A DNA stretch of 64,000 nt, from NCBI GenBank assembly GCA_031409875.1, contig JANNYB010000047.1, positions 19,797-83,796 on the forward strand, read 5' to 3'. The first letter of the stretch is position 1. Every line of letters begins with the position of its first letter. This document shows, piece after piece, positions 6,932 to 14,788 of this stretch. The notes under the pieces are model-generated. The model worked only from the letters and a program-made list of their open reading frames with translations. It made no database searches and had not been told where the DNA came from. The position numbers and the translations under genes were made by a program. This stretch comes from CALMEH01 sp031409875 (GTDB lineage: Bacteria; Acidobacteriota; Blastocatellia; Pyrinomonadales; Pyrinomonadaceae).

Positions 6932-9400
6932 TTACTTCGTCATAGTTGAAGTCAACTGTTTCAGTTGCGCGTCAACTTGCGGATCAACTTCGGTCATAAT
7001 ATTTTTGACATCTTTGTCCCATTTCGCCCGGTCGCGTTCGATATAAACGAATTTCCAAGCGTGAAGCGTTCCCGCGTTCGGATAAATTCCTTTGACGTAA
7101 GGCTTTTTCATCCAATTAGTTGCAGGAATCGTGAGCGGCATCGAAGGCATTTTGTCCAGCACATAATATTCGGCACGAGCGAACTTTTCGAGACGCTTCT
7201 GCGGATCTAAATCAGCGTTGGCTTCGTCGAGCATTTTGTCGTAAGTTTCATCTTGAAAACCAGAGCCGCCGTCATTCGGAAAACCGTAATGCAAACCCAA
7301 AAACGTATATGGATCCATATAATCGCCCGACCACAAACTCATCGCCAAACCTTCATATTGCAGTGCGTTCCGCATCGGCAGAAAAGTGCGAAACTCCATA
7401 TTTTGAAGCGGAACATTAATGCCCAGATTTTGCTTAAATTGCGATTGGACAAATTCGGCAATGACCTGATTCGATTCGCCTTTGTTAAAAGTCAGCGTAA
7501 CTTTATCCGCCGGAAATGTCGGACACGACCAACCATCGCCGCTTTTTTCAACCGGAAAACCGGCTTCGGTCAAAAGTTTTCGTGCCAATTCAGGATTAAA
7601 ATCATTACGTTTCGCCCAATCTTCCGGCGAAATTCCCTGTTGTTGGCGGATTTCTTCGCCGACTTTTTGCATTGCTTTATCGTAATCGGGGAAAATTCCG
7701 CTCGGCGTATAATAATAGAGCGGTTTTGTTACTTTGCGCGATTCGGAAAGCGTTACGCGATCTAAAGCCGCGCTGAATGCTTGACGCACTTTGACATTAT
7801 CAAACGGCGGTTTGCGGACGTTGAAACTGTAAGAAGATGTCGCATTTTCGGGGAAATCTAAATATTCATCTTTATATTGGCGAATTTCGTCAATCCACGA
7901 AGCCAAAATGCCGTGATTCAAAAATCCGTCAATTTCGCCCGCTTTATACATATTCAGACGAGTCGTGAGTTCTTCAACCGCCGGAAATTCGATGCGGTCG
8001 AGATGCACGTTTGCCGCGTCCCAATAATTCGGGTCTTTTTCGACAATTAAAACATTATACGGTTTATGTTCCTTCACCTTAAACGCACCGCAAGTTACGA
8101 TATTTTCGGGGCGCGTCCAATTATTGCCGTGTTTTTCGATTGTGTGTTGCGGCACGAGACGGAAAAATTGATGCGTCAGAAGTCCGACAAAAAACGGCGC
8201 GGATTGGCGCAAAGTTATCCGAAAAGTATAATCGTCAATCGCCTCTGCGCCGATGTCTTTGCCTTCGACGGGAACAAGATCGGCAGGTTGAATTTCTTCC
8301 GCAAACGCTTGTTCGAGCCAAAAACGATTGCCATACATCAATTTCGTAATCGGTTTTTTCTTGGCTTTTTCGAGTTCGGCTTTCTTCGCTTCGTCCGCTG
8401 CTTCGCCGATTCGCACGTCGAGAGCTTTGTTATCGTCAAGGCGTTTCGCGTTTTCCGTCGCAATCGAATCAACCAATTTTTTCGCGTCTTTCGAGAGCGT
8501 TGAAGTCGCAAACCATTCATTTGTCGAAAACAAATTGCCGTCAATAGCTTTGTTCAAACCATCTGCCAAAGCCTGTTTCGCGCCGTCATTACAAGCGTTT
8601 GCATCAGCGCAAACAAGCGCATCGGGCGAAAGATTTGCCGCTAAAAGTTTGGTCAAATCATCTTTCGATTCTTTGATTTTTGTTGCCAAAGCCGTCGGAT
8701 TTTTAATTTCAGAAGGCAGAAAAGTGAAATTTGCTTTGAGTTTCGGATTGCCTTCAATGGCGCGGGCGCGACCGAATGGATCGTTGTTAAGCGTTGTGCG
8801 TTCGGGCGATTTGATGAAATTGCGAAACTGCGTTTCCGCGCCGAAAGGTTCAATTTTCGGTGCGTCCGCAGGTTTTTCCGCCAAATCTTTGTCTAAAATA
8901 AATTCGCCGTTGCGCCGCACGAAATATTTTTTACCGCTGACGGCTTCGGCATATTTTATAAAATAGCCGAGCGGCGCAGTGCGCGAAAGCGTTTCGGGCG
9001 CAAAACCGCGCCGGAAGCTATAAACAAAATCTTTCGCAGTTATTGGCGTGCCGTCGCTCCATTTGGCATTTTTGCGAAGATAAAAAACAAATTCGTCTTG
9101 ATTAGTCGAAGTTTCCCAACGCTCGGCGATTGCCGGAATCGGCGACATATCTTTCGGATGATATTCGACCAAACCATCAAACAAAGCCGCCAAAATACGC
9201 GCTTCGGGTTGACCTGAAGGAATCTGCGGATCGAGCGTTTCCGGTTCGGAGCCGGAAGAATAACGCAAAACATTTTCCTTCGGCAATTCGGTTTTGCCCC
9301 AAAATTGATTGTTTGCCGAACTCGTGCAACTCAACAAAAACGACGAAATAACAATTAATATCGAAAAACTGCGAACCTGTCTGAAACCGATTTTCGTCAT
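6932..9400 (-). CDS. oppA: Peptide-binding lipoprotein of the Opp/Dpp importer (SBP family 5), enlarged
   Basis: 822 residues against about 530-600 for the family. A lipoprotein signal ends in the lipobox LLSC (Cys25). Family-5 features are present: LDPQIPSGQPEARILAALFDGLVEY (57-80), WSDGTPITAKDFVYSF (114-129), then after the insert DDYTFRITLRQSAPFF, NVKVRQAFSAALDR and a C-terminal MPLTIPATNWMKKPYVKG. Residues about 155-385 are an extra, mostly helical and charged region (containing VCADANACND) not found in ordinary OppA; it interrupts domain I. The protein captures peptides in the periplasm for OppBCDF. It lies four bases upstream of the coiled-coil gene. Confidence 0.9.
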   Translation of the reverse strand: MTKIGFRQVRSFSILIVISSFLLSCTSSANNQFWGKTELPKENVLRYSSGSEPETLDPQIPSGQPEARILAALFDGLVEYHPKDMSPIPAIAERWETSTNQDEFVFYLRKNAKWSDGTPITAKDFVYSFRRGFAPETLSRTAPLGYFIKYAEAVSGKKYFVRRNGEFILDKDLAEKPADAPKIEPFGAETQFRNFIKSPERTTLNNDPFGRARAIEGNPKLKANFTFLPSEIKNPTALATKIKESKDDLTKLLAANLSPDALVCADANACNDGAKQALADGLNKAIDGNLFSTNEWFATSTLSKDAKKLVDSIATENAKRLDDNKALDVRIGEAADEAKKAELEKAKKKPITKLMYGNRFWLEQAFAEEIQPADLVPVEGKDIGAEAIDDYTFRITLRQSAPFFVGLLTHQFFRLVPQHTIEKHGNNWTRPENIVTCGAFKVKEHKPYNVLIVEKDPNYWDAANVHLDRIEFPAVEELTTRLNMYKAGEIDGFLNHGILASWIDEIRQYKDEYLDFPENATSSYSFNVRKPPFDNVKVRQAFSAALDRVTLSESRKVTKPLYYYTPSGIFPDYDKAMQKVGEEIRQQQGISPEDWAKRNDFNPELARKLLTEAGFPVEKSGDGWSCPTFPADKVTLTFNKGESNQVIAEFVQSQFKQNLGINVPLQNMEFRTFLPMRNALQYEGLAMSLWSGDYMDPYTFLGLHYGFPNDGGSGFQDETYDKMLDEANADLDPQKRLEKFARAEYYVLDKMPSMPLTIPATNWMKKPYVKGIYPNAGTLHAWKFVYIERDRAKWDKDVKNIMTEVDPQVDAQLKQLTSTMTK

Positions 9401-9416
9401 AAATTTATGAAATTCC

Positions 9417-9516
9417 TTTTTAGATTTGGGAGAGATTTTTATTTGCGATTTTATATTTTAGATTTACGATTACCTAAAAATAATCGCAAATCAAAAATTA
9501 AAAATCTAAAATCCTT
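9417..9516. repeat. Heptamer array, facing arms (unit atctaaa/tttagat)
   Basis: Degenerate seven-base units run on both arms (left 9417-9470, right about 9479-9514) and are complementary. It fills the whole gap between the two peptide-binding protein genes and could attenuate transcription between them. Confidence 0.75.
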
Positions 9517-11353
9517 AGGGTTGCCAATCGTTATCAATTCTGACGTTTTTAAGCGACGGCGCATCGAGCGAATTCATTTCAAAACCTTTAACGTAAGGCT
9601 TAACCAATGAATAAGTCATCGGGAAATAAAGCGGAATTGCGGGAAGTTCCTCGATAGCTTGTTCTTCGGTCAAAATGATTTTGCCTTCGATGGCTTGAGG
9701 TTTTTCGATGGCAGAATTATCGGTTTCCGAATTTTCCGTTAAAACGTCCGGATTTTCAGCCGTTTCAGTTTCCGGCATTTCTACTTTGACTTCGTTTTTT
9801 TGTTCGGAGACAGCAATTTTCGGAGGAAAAATCGCCAACAAATTCGCCGTTTCGTCGGCTACGGGAAACACCGCGCCGCGTCGTAAAACATCAAAATCCT
9901 TAGACTTCGCAATCGCCTCAATTTCGCCTGATTCTTTTACGCTGATTTCGGTTTTAAGGTTTAAATTTTGCTCCCACATCTGCTTGACACTGCGGGCAAT
10001 GCGCTGTTGGATGTCGTTGCGATTGACGACTAATTTAATTGTCGGAAAGTTTTCGCCGTTCGCAAATCCGGCTTCTTCGAGCAATTTTTTAGCGCGTTTG
10101 ATGTCTTGCGATAATTTATTTTCGCCTTTTGTGAATGACAAAAATCCGAGCGCAGGTTTGGTTGAGCCTTCGGTTGTGCCTTCGGTCAGACGTTCGCGCT
10201 CGATGGCAATCGCCAGAGCTTCGCGCACGCGGCGGTCATTAAACGGAGCTTTTTCAAGATTGAATTCATAAAAATTCAGCGCGGAATGCGTCGTGCGGTG
10301 AAAATCGTCGTAAGGTTCGAGCAATTTCAAAGCAAGCGGCGCAAAATCGAAATTTGTAACCGCATCAACATCGCCTTTACGGTAAAATTGCAAAGCCATT
10401 TCAGCATTTTCCGCCGGCACAAAACGCACTCTTTCGAGTTCGATTTTATCTTTATTCCAGAAGTTTTCCGCACGGTCGAGCGTGATGCCATCCTGCCCGA
10501 TTGACGAAATGCGAAACGCGCCGTTCGTCACCACGGCGGCGTTTAATTTACCCGCCACAAAATCGCTTCCGTTGCCGTAAATCGGACGAAACAAAGGATG
10601 GGCGACGAGCGCAGGGAAATTTTTATCGGCATTAATGAGCGAAACTTTCAAAGTGTAATTATCAACCGCTTCAACGCCGAAAACGGGCTTTTCGGTTTCA
10701 ACTTTTTCAGTCGGTTTCTTTTCGGTTTCAATCGTCGTATTTGCCGTATTCGTGTTTGTTTGATTGGTTAAAACCTGTAAATTTTGGTTGCCCGCATTTG
10801 CAAAAATATCCGGTTCTTTTTCTTCAAGAACAGGCAAGATTTCCTTCGGCGCAACCTGCATTCCGACGATGTTTTGAAGCAATTTATAATGCGAAACCTT
10901 CGTTCCCATTTTCGCCAAACGCTGCCAAGAACGCTCAAAATCCTTTGCCGTAACGCGCTCGCCGTTTGACCATTTCGCGTCTTTCCGCAAATGAAACGTC
11001 CAAGTTTTGAAATCTTCCGACGCTTCCCATTTAATCGAAATTGCCGGAATCGTTTCCAAAGTCGCCGGATTCGTATCGGTCAAACCTTCAAAAACTGCGC
11101 GAATAATGTCCGTTTCCGGCGAAGAAGCCGCCAGCGCAGGATCAAAAGATTTCGGAGTTTTTCCGTTCGACCAGCGAAATTCCTTCTTGCCCGTCGGCGC
11201 AGTCTGCGCGTAAAAAGGCTCGGTTTTCGGTTTTTCTAATTCCGCGCAAGAACTTAAAAATAAAGCGAAGATTATTATCCACAGATGAACACAGATAGAC
11301 ACAGATTTTTTTGAAATTTGTAATCTGTAATTTTTAATCCGTGAATAATTCAT
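9515..11353 (-). CDS. Second peptide-binding lipoprotein (SBP family 5)
   Basis: 612 residues. A lipobox-like LSSC closes the signal peptide at about residue 36. Family-5 motifs: FDPALAASSPETDIIRAVFEGL, WSNGERVTAKDFERSW, DRRVREALAIAIERERLT and a terminal PLYFPMTYSLVKPYVKG. An Asn/Thr/Glu-rich low-complexity stretch near residues 195-225 and an acidic linker near 540 are additions. Odd: the first ~30 codons are made of two repeat families; SVSICVHLWI in the hydrophobic core is written by the period-10 repeat (11275-11311) and NYSRIKNYRLQI by a heptamer array. There is no alternative ATG before the lipobox. The start lies four bases after coaE, without an obvious ribosome binding site. Confidence 0.85.
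   Translation of the reverse strand: MNYSRIKNYRLQISKKSVSICVHLWIIIFALFLSSCAELEKPKTEPFYAQTAPTGKKEFRWSNGKTPKSFDPALAASSPETDIIRAVFEGLTDTNPATLETIPAISIKWEASEDFKTWTFHLRKDAKWSNGERVTAKDFERSWQRLAKMGTKVSHYKLLQNIVGMQVAPKEILPVLEEKEPDIFANAGNQNLQVLTNQTNTNTANTTIETEKKPTEKVETEKPVFGVEAVDNYTLKVSLINADKNFPALVAHPLFRPIYGNGSDFVAGKLNAAVVTNGAFRISSIGQDGITLDRAENFWNKDKIELERVRFVPAENAEMALQFYRKGDVDAVTNFDFAPLALKLLEPYDDFHRTTHSALNFYEFNLEKAPFNDRRVREALAIAIERERLTEGTTEGSTKPALGFLSFTKGENKLSQDIKRAKKLLEEAGFANGENFPTIKLVVNRNDIQQRIARSVKQMWEQNLNLKTEISVKESGEIEAIAKSKDFDVLRRGAVFPVADETANLLAIFPPKIAVSEQKNEVKVEMPETETAENPDVLTENSETDNSAIEKPQAIEGKIILTEEQAIEELPAIPLYFPMTYSLVKPYVKGFEMNSLDAPSLKNVRIDNDWQP
11275..11350. repeat. Period-10 repeat plus heptamer array forming the 5' end of a gene
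   Basis: 11275-11311 carries the acagatgaac/acagatagac units and starts with a perfect TTATCCACA nonamer (11275-11283). 11315-11350 carries seven-base units (aatctgt, aatccgt). Both lie within the first codons of the peptide-binding protein on the minus strand. Confidence 0.8.
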
Positions 11354-11356
11354 ATT

Positions 11357-11959
11357 TTAAGTTAAAAGTCTTAATTGCTCAAAAACTTCAATCGTTTGCA
11401 ATTTCGTTGCTTCAAAACCTTCCGAAGTGTCAATCAAAAAATCGCCGTAACGCTTTTTTTCGTCTTGCGGCATTTGTGAATTGATGCGTTTTAAAGCCTC
11501 AGATTCACTCAAATTATTGCGTAACATCAATCTTTCTAATTGTATCGCAGGTTGACACCAAACGACAATCAACTTCGTAAATCTTTTGAATCCGCCCGAT
11601 TCAATCATCAAAGCCGCATCAATTACCGCAATCGCGGACGGATTTTCCCGCTCGATTTCCGCCAACCAATCATTCTGCGCTTCAAAAACTAATGGATGCA
11701 CAATCGAATTCAAAAGTTGCCGTTTCGCCTCGTTTTCAAAGACAATTGCGCCCATTTTCACACGGTCAAGTTCGCCATTCGGTTGCAAAACTTCCGCACC
11801 GAAATTTTCGACAATTAATTGCAAACCTTTCGTATTTCGCGCCACAACTTCCCGCGCCGTTTCATCCGCATCAATCACGACCGCACCAAATTCGCGCAAA
11901 CACTTGCAAACAAACGATTTACCAACCGCAATTGAACCTGTTAAGCCAACTTTCAGCAT
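11357..11959 (-). CDS. coaE: Dephospho-CoA kinase
   Basis: 200 residues, the normal CoaE length. P-loop GSIAVGKS at 8-15, then the CoaE-specific FGAVVIDADETAREVV (29-44), QLLNSIVHPLVF (79-90), AVIDAALMIESGGF, the lid region VWCQPAIQLERLMLRNNLSESEALKRINSQMP and a terminal ID-TSEG motif. It phosphorylates the 3'-hydroxyl of dephospho-CoA, the last step of coenzyme A synthesis, in the cytoplasm. It leads the opp-like operon with three bases before the next gene, which is an unusual partnership. Confidence 0.96.
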   Translation of the reverse strand: MLKVGLTGSIAVGKSFVCKCLREFGAVVIDADETAREVVARNTKGLQLIVENFGAEVLQPNGELDRVKMGAIVFENEAKRQLLNSIVHPLVFEAQNDWLAEIERENPSAIAVIDAALMIESGGFKRFTKLIVVWCQPAIQLERLMLRNNLSESEALKRINSQMPQDEKKRYGDFLIDTSEGFEATKLQTIEVFEQLRLLT

Positions 11960-11971
11960 TTTGATTTGAGA

Positions 11972-12340
11972 TTATTTTTCTGAGATAGATACTTTTTTAT
12001 TTCGGTAGTTTATTTCTAAAATTTTCCCTTCAAGCAATTCACTACCCAACAAACGGTCATCGCCATCATTGATTAAAACTTCAATCTCGATTTGTTGCCC
12101 GAACCAAATAATTTTTGCTATCGCCAAGCCGACAATATCTTGATGTAAGCCGATGCCAAAAATTTCAACTTCCGAAATCTGTTCGAGTCCGAGTTCCTTC
12201 ATTAACGAAAACGGCACACATAAAGCTCCGTTAAAGCCCGTATCAATCAGAAATTCTACATATTTGCCGTTTTCAAACTCAACGAAAATACAAGGTTCAA
12301 GCCCAAAATTAACCGTTCCTGATTCTTTTATTATAGCCAT
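11972..12340 (-). CDS. Clan AA (retropepsin-like) aspartic protease
   Basis: 122 residues with one protease lobe, as in retropepsins that work as dimers. The active-site strand reads FLIDTGFNGALCVP (about 30-43), and the flap/second-lobe strand GDDRLLGSELLEGKILEINY is near the C-terminus. No signal peptide, so cytoplasmic. Its start lies 32 bases inside the small gene at 12309-12569, so the two are co-translated. These stand-alone small proteases paired with a short upstream gene recur in Cyanobacteria and Acidobacteria and behave like a two-gene cassette; a toxin-antitoxin-like role is only a guess. Confidence 0.8.
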   Translation of the reverse strand: MAIIKESGTVNFGLEPCIFVEFENGKYVEFLIDTGFNGALCVPFSLMKELGLEQISEVEIFGIGLHQDIVGLAIAKIIWFGQQIEIEVLINDGDDRLLGSELLEGKILEINYRNKKVSISEK

Positions 12341-12569
12341 AGCCTCCGATTTTAAAAGCCGCCGGAAATCCGATTCTCGCCAAAAAAAGAATTTTTTCGG
12401 GAAACGCGCCGTTTCCTTTTTTCAACGCTTCAAGCGCAGTTATGCCAACAAAATATTCTTGGCTTTCGGGTTCGATAGCAACAAATTTACCGTTTTCTTG
12501 CGGTTCAAGAATCGGCTTCAAATGCTCTTCGTAAAACTTTTTGCCTAATTTCGTTACTTCTCCTTTCAT
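12309..12569 (-). CDS. Small conserved protein paired with the clan AA protease
   Basis: 86 residues, no signal or membrane segment. Pattern: KKFYEEHLKPILEPQENGKFVAIEP, then YFVGITALEALKKG and a C-terminal Arg/Lys-rich FLARIGFPAAFKIGGYGY. The layout matches short proteins encoded just ahead of small retropepsin-like proteases. The 3' end overlaps the protease gene by 32 bases. A promoter-like element (TATAAT with a conserved upstream block) lies at 12601-12630, and a weak GAGGTGA ribosome binding site precedes the ATG. Confidence 0.65.
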   Translation of the reverse strand: MKGEVTKLGKKFYEEHLKPILEPQENGKFVAIEPESQEYFVGITALEALKKGNGAFPEKILFLARIGFPAAFKIGGYGYNKRIRNG

Positions 12570-12600
12570 TAATTTTCACCTCAATCACAAATTCTCAATA

Positions 12601-12630
12601 CTGCCGAATTATACCACAAAGCCTTTTCGT
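12601..12630 (-). promoter_or_regulatory. Shared promoter-like element, copy 1
   Basis: Read on the minus strand the block is AAAAGGCTTTGTGG, then TATAAT, then TCGGCAG. Almost the same block precedes the hicB gene (14296-14323), and a related one precedes the RHH/HNH pair (13474-13507). It likely holds the -10 box of the small gene at 12569. Confidence 0.55.
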
Positions 12631-12657
12631 ATCTGCTGATTTACTGAGTGTTTTCGT

Positions 12658-13080
12658 TTAATCTTTCGGCGGATACCAGCCCGCCAAAACCCAACGAGTT
12701 CGCGCACTTACGGCTTGATCTTCATTCATTCGCAGGGCGAGAACGCTTGCGCGTCCGCAAGCCGTTTTACCGATAATTTTTGTTTGATTTTCGTCGAATC
12801 TGAAATGTTCGTGCCAATCTTGAGTGCGCGGATTAAAGAGTTTGACGGTTTGTTTGGTTTCTTCGTCAAAAGCATAAACTTTGGAACTTTTATAACTGTT
12901 GCAATCGCGGCAAGCCAGCCATAGATTTTCTTCATCGTCAGTTCCGCCTTCCGCCAACGGTAAAAGATGTTCGATTTCCAATTTGCCCATCAAAATTTCT
13001 TGCGGAAGTAAACAATATCCGCAACGATTTCTCGCATCGCGGCGAACTTTTGCCTGATTTTTTCGGGAAATCCGGCTCAT
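12658..13080 (-). CDS. HNH endonuclease
   Basis: 140 residues from the ATG at 13080, which overlaps the upstream stop as ATGA. The zinc-knuckle CGYC (20-23) and CRDC (57-60) bracket the HNH core EIEHLLPLAEGGTDDEENL (His38), followed by NSYKSSKV. The family cuts double-stranded DNA with one metal ion. The C-terminal 60 residues (WVLAGWYPP end) belong to the family form that is encoded with a partner protein. It is translationally coupled to the 127-residue gene upstream. Substrate and role (defence, toxin or domesticated) are unknown. Confidence 0.88.
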   Translation of the reverse strand: MSRISRKNQAKVRRDARNRCGYCLLPQEILMGKLEIEHLLPLAEGGTDDEENLWLACRDCNSYKSSKVYAFDEETKQTVKLFNPRTQDWHEHFRFDENQTKIIGKTACGRASVLALRMNEDQAVSARTRWVLAGWYPPKD

Positions 13081-13460
13081 TTCAAATCGGCGGGCGTTTT
13101 TATCAAACCGCGTTTGACCGCTTCCAAACAACCTTGCGCCTTGCGAAGCGTTCCCATCCGATAAAGTCCCATCAAACCTTCCAATTCGATTTTTTCGCTC
13201 GTCGTAATCCGACTTTCGCGCTGATTTTCAAGAAGTTGACTCATTCTCTTGTCTTGGTGTTTCGACAATTTCAAATTCGCCAATTCCAAAACTTCCGCAT
13301 CCGACAAATTCACGAGAGATTCATCGGCATTAACATTTTCAACCCAATAATCCGCCTGAATCTTCTCGGCAATCACCTCATCAATCGGCTGACTCGTCTT
13401 TTCCGCCAACCGCTCGAAACTGCGATAAATATTGTCAGGTAAATTAAGCGTAACTTCCAT
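13077..13460 (-). CDS. Partner protein of the HNH nuclease, RHH-like N-terminus
   Basis: 127 residues. It starts MEVTLNLPDNIYRSFERLAEKTSQPIDEVIAEKI, the pattern of a ribbon-helix-helix or similar DNA-binding/antitoxin domain; the rest is helical (NLSDAEVLELANLKLSK, EKIELEGLMGLYRMGTLRKAQG). The stop overlaps the HNH start by four bases. Together they look like a nuclease plus regulator cassette. An AGAGAGG ribosome binding site and a promoter-like TAAAATCGGC lie just upstream. Confidence 0.7.
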   Translation of the reverse strand: MEVTLNLPDNIYRSFERLAEKTSQPIDEVIAEKIQADYWVENVNADESLVNLSDAEVLELANLKLSKHQDKRMSQLLENQRESRITTSEKIELEGLMGLYRMGTLRKAQGCLEAVKRGLIKTPADLK

Positions 13461-13473
13461 AATTCATAAAAAC

Positions 13474-13507
13474 CTCTCTAGCCGATTTTATCACGCTTTG
13501 CAATAAA
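13474..13507 (-). promoter_or_regulatory. Shared promoter-like element, diverged copy
   Basis: On the minus strand: TTGCAAAGCGTGA, TAAAATCGGC, then TAGAGAGGT. It aligns with the elements at 12601-12630 and 14296-14323 around the -10 box and the downstream CGGC. Probably the promoter of the RHH/HNH pair. Confidence 0.4.
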
Positions 13508-13509
13508 TT

Positions 13510-13743
13510 CTACGCTAATGCCAAAACGCTTTCGGCTGATTTTGACGACACGGAAACAATTACGAAATTTTCTTGCGGAAATAGATAATCTTCGCCCGTT
13601 TCATCAATGATTCTGAGATAGTTTCGTTTTTCCGCCCGTTCATCTTCGACCACTTGATAAACTTTGCGTAACTCCAGAGAGAGTTCGTTATCCGTATTAT
13701 TTATGCAAATTGCCAAACGATTTTCTTCCATTTTCTTGTCCAT
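13510..13743 (-). CDS. Small conserved protein of unknown function
   Basis: 77 residues. The body ENRLAICINNTDNELSLELRKVYQVVEDERAEKRNYLRIIDETGEDYLFPQENFV reads as a single small beta-barrel-like domain. The motif RIIDE(T/S)GEDYL(F/Y)P is one I associate with short cyanobacterial and acidobacterial proteins with no assigned role. Start could be the first ATG or the one at codon 5. It stands between the HNH pair and HicA, same strand, with gaps of 49 and 88 bases, so it may be part of the same mobile patch of small genes. Confidence 0.65.
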   Translation of the reverse strand: MDKKMEENRLAICINNTDNELSLELRKVYQVVEDERAEKRNYLRIIDETGEDYLFPQENFVIVSVSSKSAESVLALA

Positions 13744-13831
13744 AATTCAATCCCAAAAAATTTTGATTTTGCAATCAACATTTCCGATACCGTGTGCCGA
13801 ATACCAATGAATCTCAACACGGCAAATCGTT

Positions 13832-14059
13832 TTATTTGCCTAAAAGTTTGAGAAATCCCTCAACCGTAATTTCGGCGTTTCGGATTAAGGCTCGTAGAGT
13901 TCCAACTGAGAGTTCGCGGTGTTGGGGAATTGACAAATTTGCCCGCGAGCCTTCATTTGACATAACCAGATGACTGCCGACTTGTCCGACCCGATACCAA
14001 CCACCTTTTTCAAAGGCTTTCACTGCCTCTTTGCCTGAAATGTTTGCGAGTCTGCCCAT
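13832..14059 (-). CDS. hicA: HicA-family mRNA interferase toxin
   Basis: 75 residues. The dsRBD-like HicA fold is visible: ISGKEAVKAFEKGGWYRVGQVGSHLVMSN with the conserved catalytic His (His30 in GSH), then LSIPQHRELSVGTLRALIRNAEITVEGFLKLL. HicA toxins cleave mRNA and are held by HicB. The hicB gene lies four bases upstream, so antitoxin is translated first, the hicBA order seen in some bacteria. Confidence 0.93.
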   Translation of the reverse strand: MGRLANISGKEAVKAFEKGGWYRVGQVGSHLVMSNEGSRANLSIPQHRELSVGTLRALIRNAEITVEGFLKLLGK

Positions 14060-14063
14060 TGTC

Positions 14064-14273
14064 TTAGACTGTTACCATCACATTGGTTTCCATCGGGGAA
14101 AATTTGGCAAGGGCTTTTTGATTTTCCGCCCAAAACCACGCCGTTATCGCTTCCTTGATATTTTCCAGAGCTTCTTGTTCATCCTTCCCTTGCGAAACGC
14201 ATCCGGGCAAAGCAGGACATTCCGCAACAATCCATCCATCTTCAGCCGTTTCTAATTTTACATTAAAAATCAT
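14064..14273 (-). CDS. hicB: HicB-family antitoxin
   Basis: 69 residues from the ATG at 14273, chosen because a GGAGAGGTGA ribosome binding site and a conserved promoter-like block lie just upstream; a longer frame from 14342 would read through that promoter. The HicB fold is seen: IFNVKLETAEDGWIVAECPALPGCVSQGKDEQEALENIKEAITAW. It lacks an extra DNA-binding domain, so autoregulation may rely on a minimal form. It neutralises HicA encoded four bases downstream. Confidence 0.92.
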   Translation of the reverse strand: MIFNVKLETAEDGWIVAECPALPGCVSQGKDEQEALENIKEAITAWFWAENQKALAKFSPMETNVMVTV

Positions 14274-14295
14274 CGTCTTTATTCTTTCACCTCTC

Positions 14296-14323
14296 CTGCC
14301 GATTATAACACAAAGCCTTTTCT
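14296..14323 (-). promoter_or_regulatory. Shared promoter-like element upstream of hicB
   Basis: Minus-strand reading: AAAAGGCTTTGTGT, TATAAT, CGGCAGGAGAGGTG. The first 24 bases nearly equal those at 12601-12630. The TATAAT fits a sigma-70 -10 box about 25 bases before the hicB start. Confidence 0.6.
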
Positions 14324-14366
14324 CATTTATCTTTGCCGACAACCGAATGATTCTTCATTTTTAAGA

Positions 14367-14503
14367 GCGGGCGAGAGAGCAACCCTTCCTGACCTGAAAT
14401 TGTTTTTAGCTTGAATTTGTTACTCTAAATTTCATACAAGTTAAAACGCAGAAAGACAACTCAGCCACATTTGCAGGTCAGGAAGGGTTGCTCTGCGCCC
14501 GCC
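14367..14503. repeat. Inverted-repeat element with 30-bp arms
   Basis: Left arm 14367-14396 and right arm 14474-14503 are complementary with a single small difference (core agagcaacccttcctgacct). The 77 bases between them contain no frame. No clear target duplication was found. It looks like a small MITE or a large bacterial interspersed palindrome. The rest of the 14274-14572 gap holds the hicB promoter and otherwise nothing recognisable. Confidence 0.7.
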
Positions 14504-14572
14504 GTCTTGTTTCAACTTTTTTGAATTATTTTCGAGCCGCTCACGCGGCGTTTTTTTCGATTTGCCGAGTTT

Positions 14573-14788
14573 TCAGATTTCCCCCAACGCCGCTTGATAA
14601 TCAAATTCGTCGCGGCTCCGCTTCGGAGCGAATTCTCCAATCAAACTATCTTTTTCGACAAAGCGTAACAACTCTCTGATAACTCGAATTTCAACAACTA
14701 CATTATCAATCTGCCCACTCTTTTTCTTGGCTAACTGCTTGAAACTTGCACCTTTTATACAATTTCTTCCCCATAACAATAGTCTCAC
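14573..14788 (-). CDS. Possible small protein downstream of the kinase
   Basis: A 71-codon frame starts with GTG that overlaps the kinase stop (GTGA). The product is basic at the N-terminus (CIKGASFKQLAKKKSG) and helical in the middle (VVVEIRVIRELLRFVEKDSL). No family was recognised, and the 3' half resembles no known domain. The overlap favours translation, but the frame could also be a decayed remnant. Confidence 0.3.
   Translation of the reverse strand: MRLLLWGRNCIKGASFKQLAKKKSGQIDNVVVEIRVIRELLRFVEKDSLIGEFAPKRSRDEFDYQAALGEI

Noticed and set aside
14274..14342. Longer start for hicB
   Set aside because: The upstream codons read through the shared promoter block and ribosome binding site.
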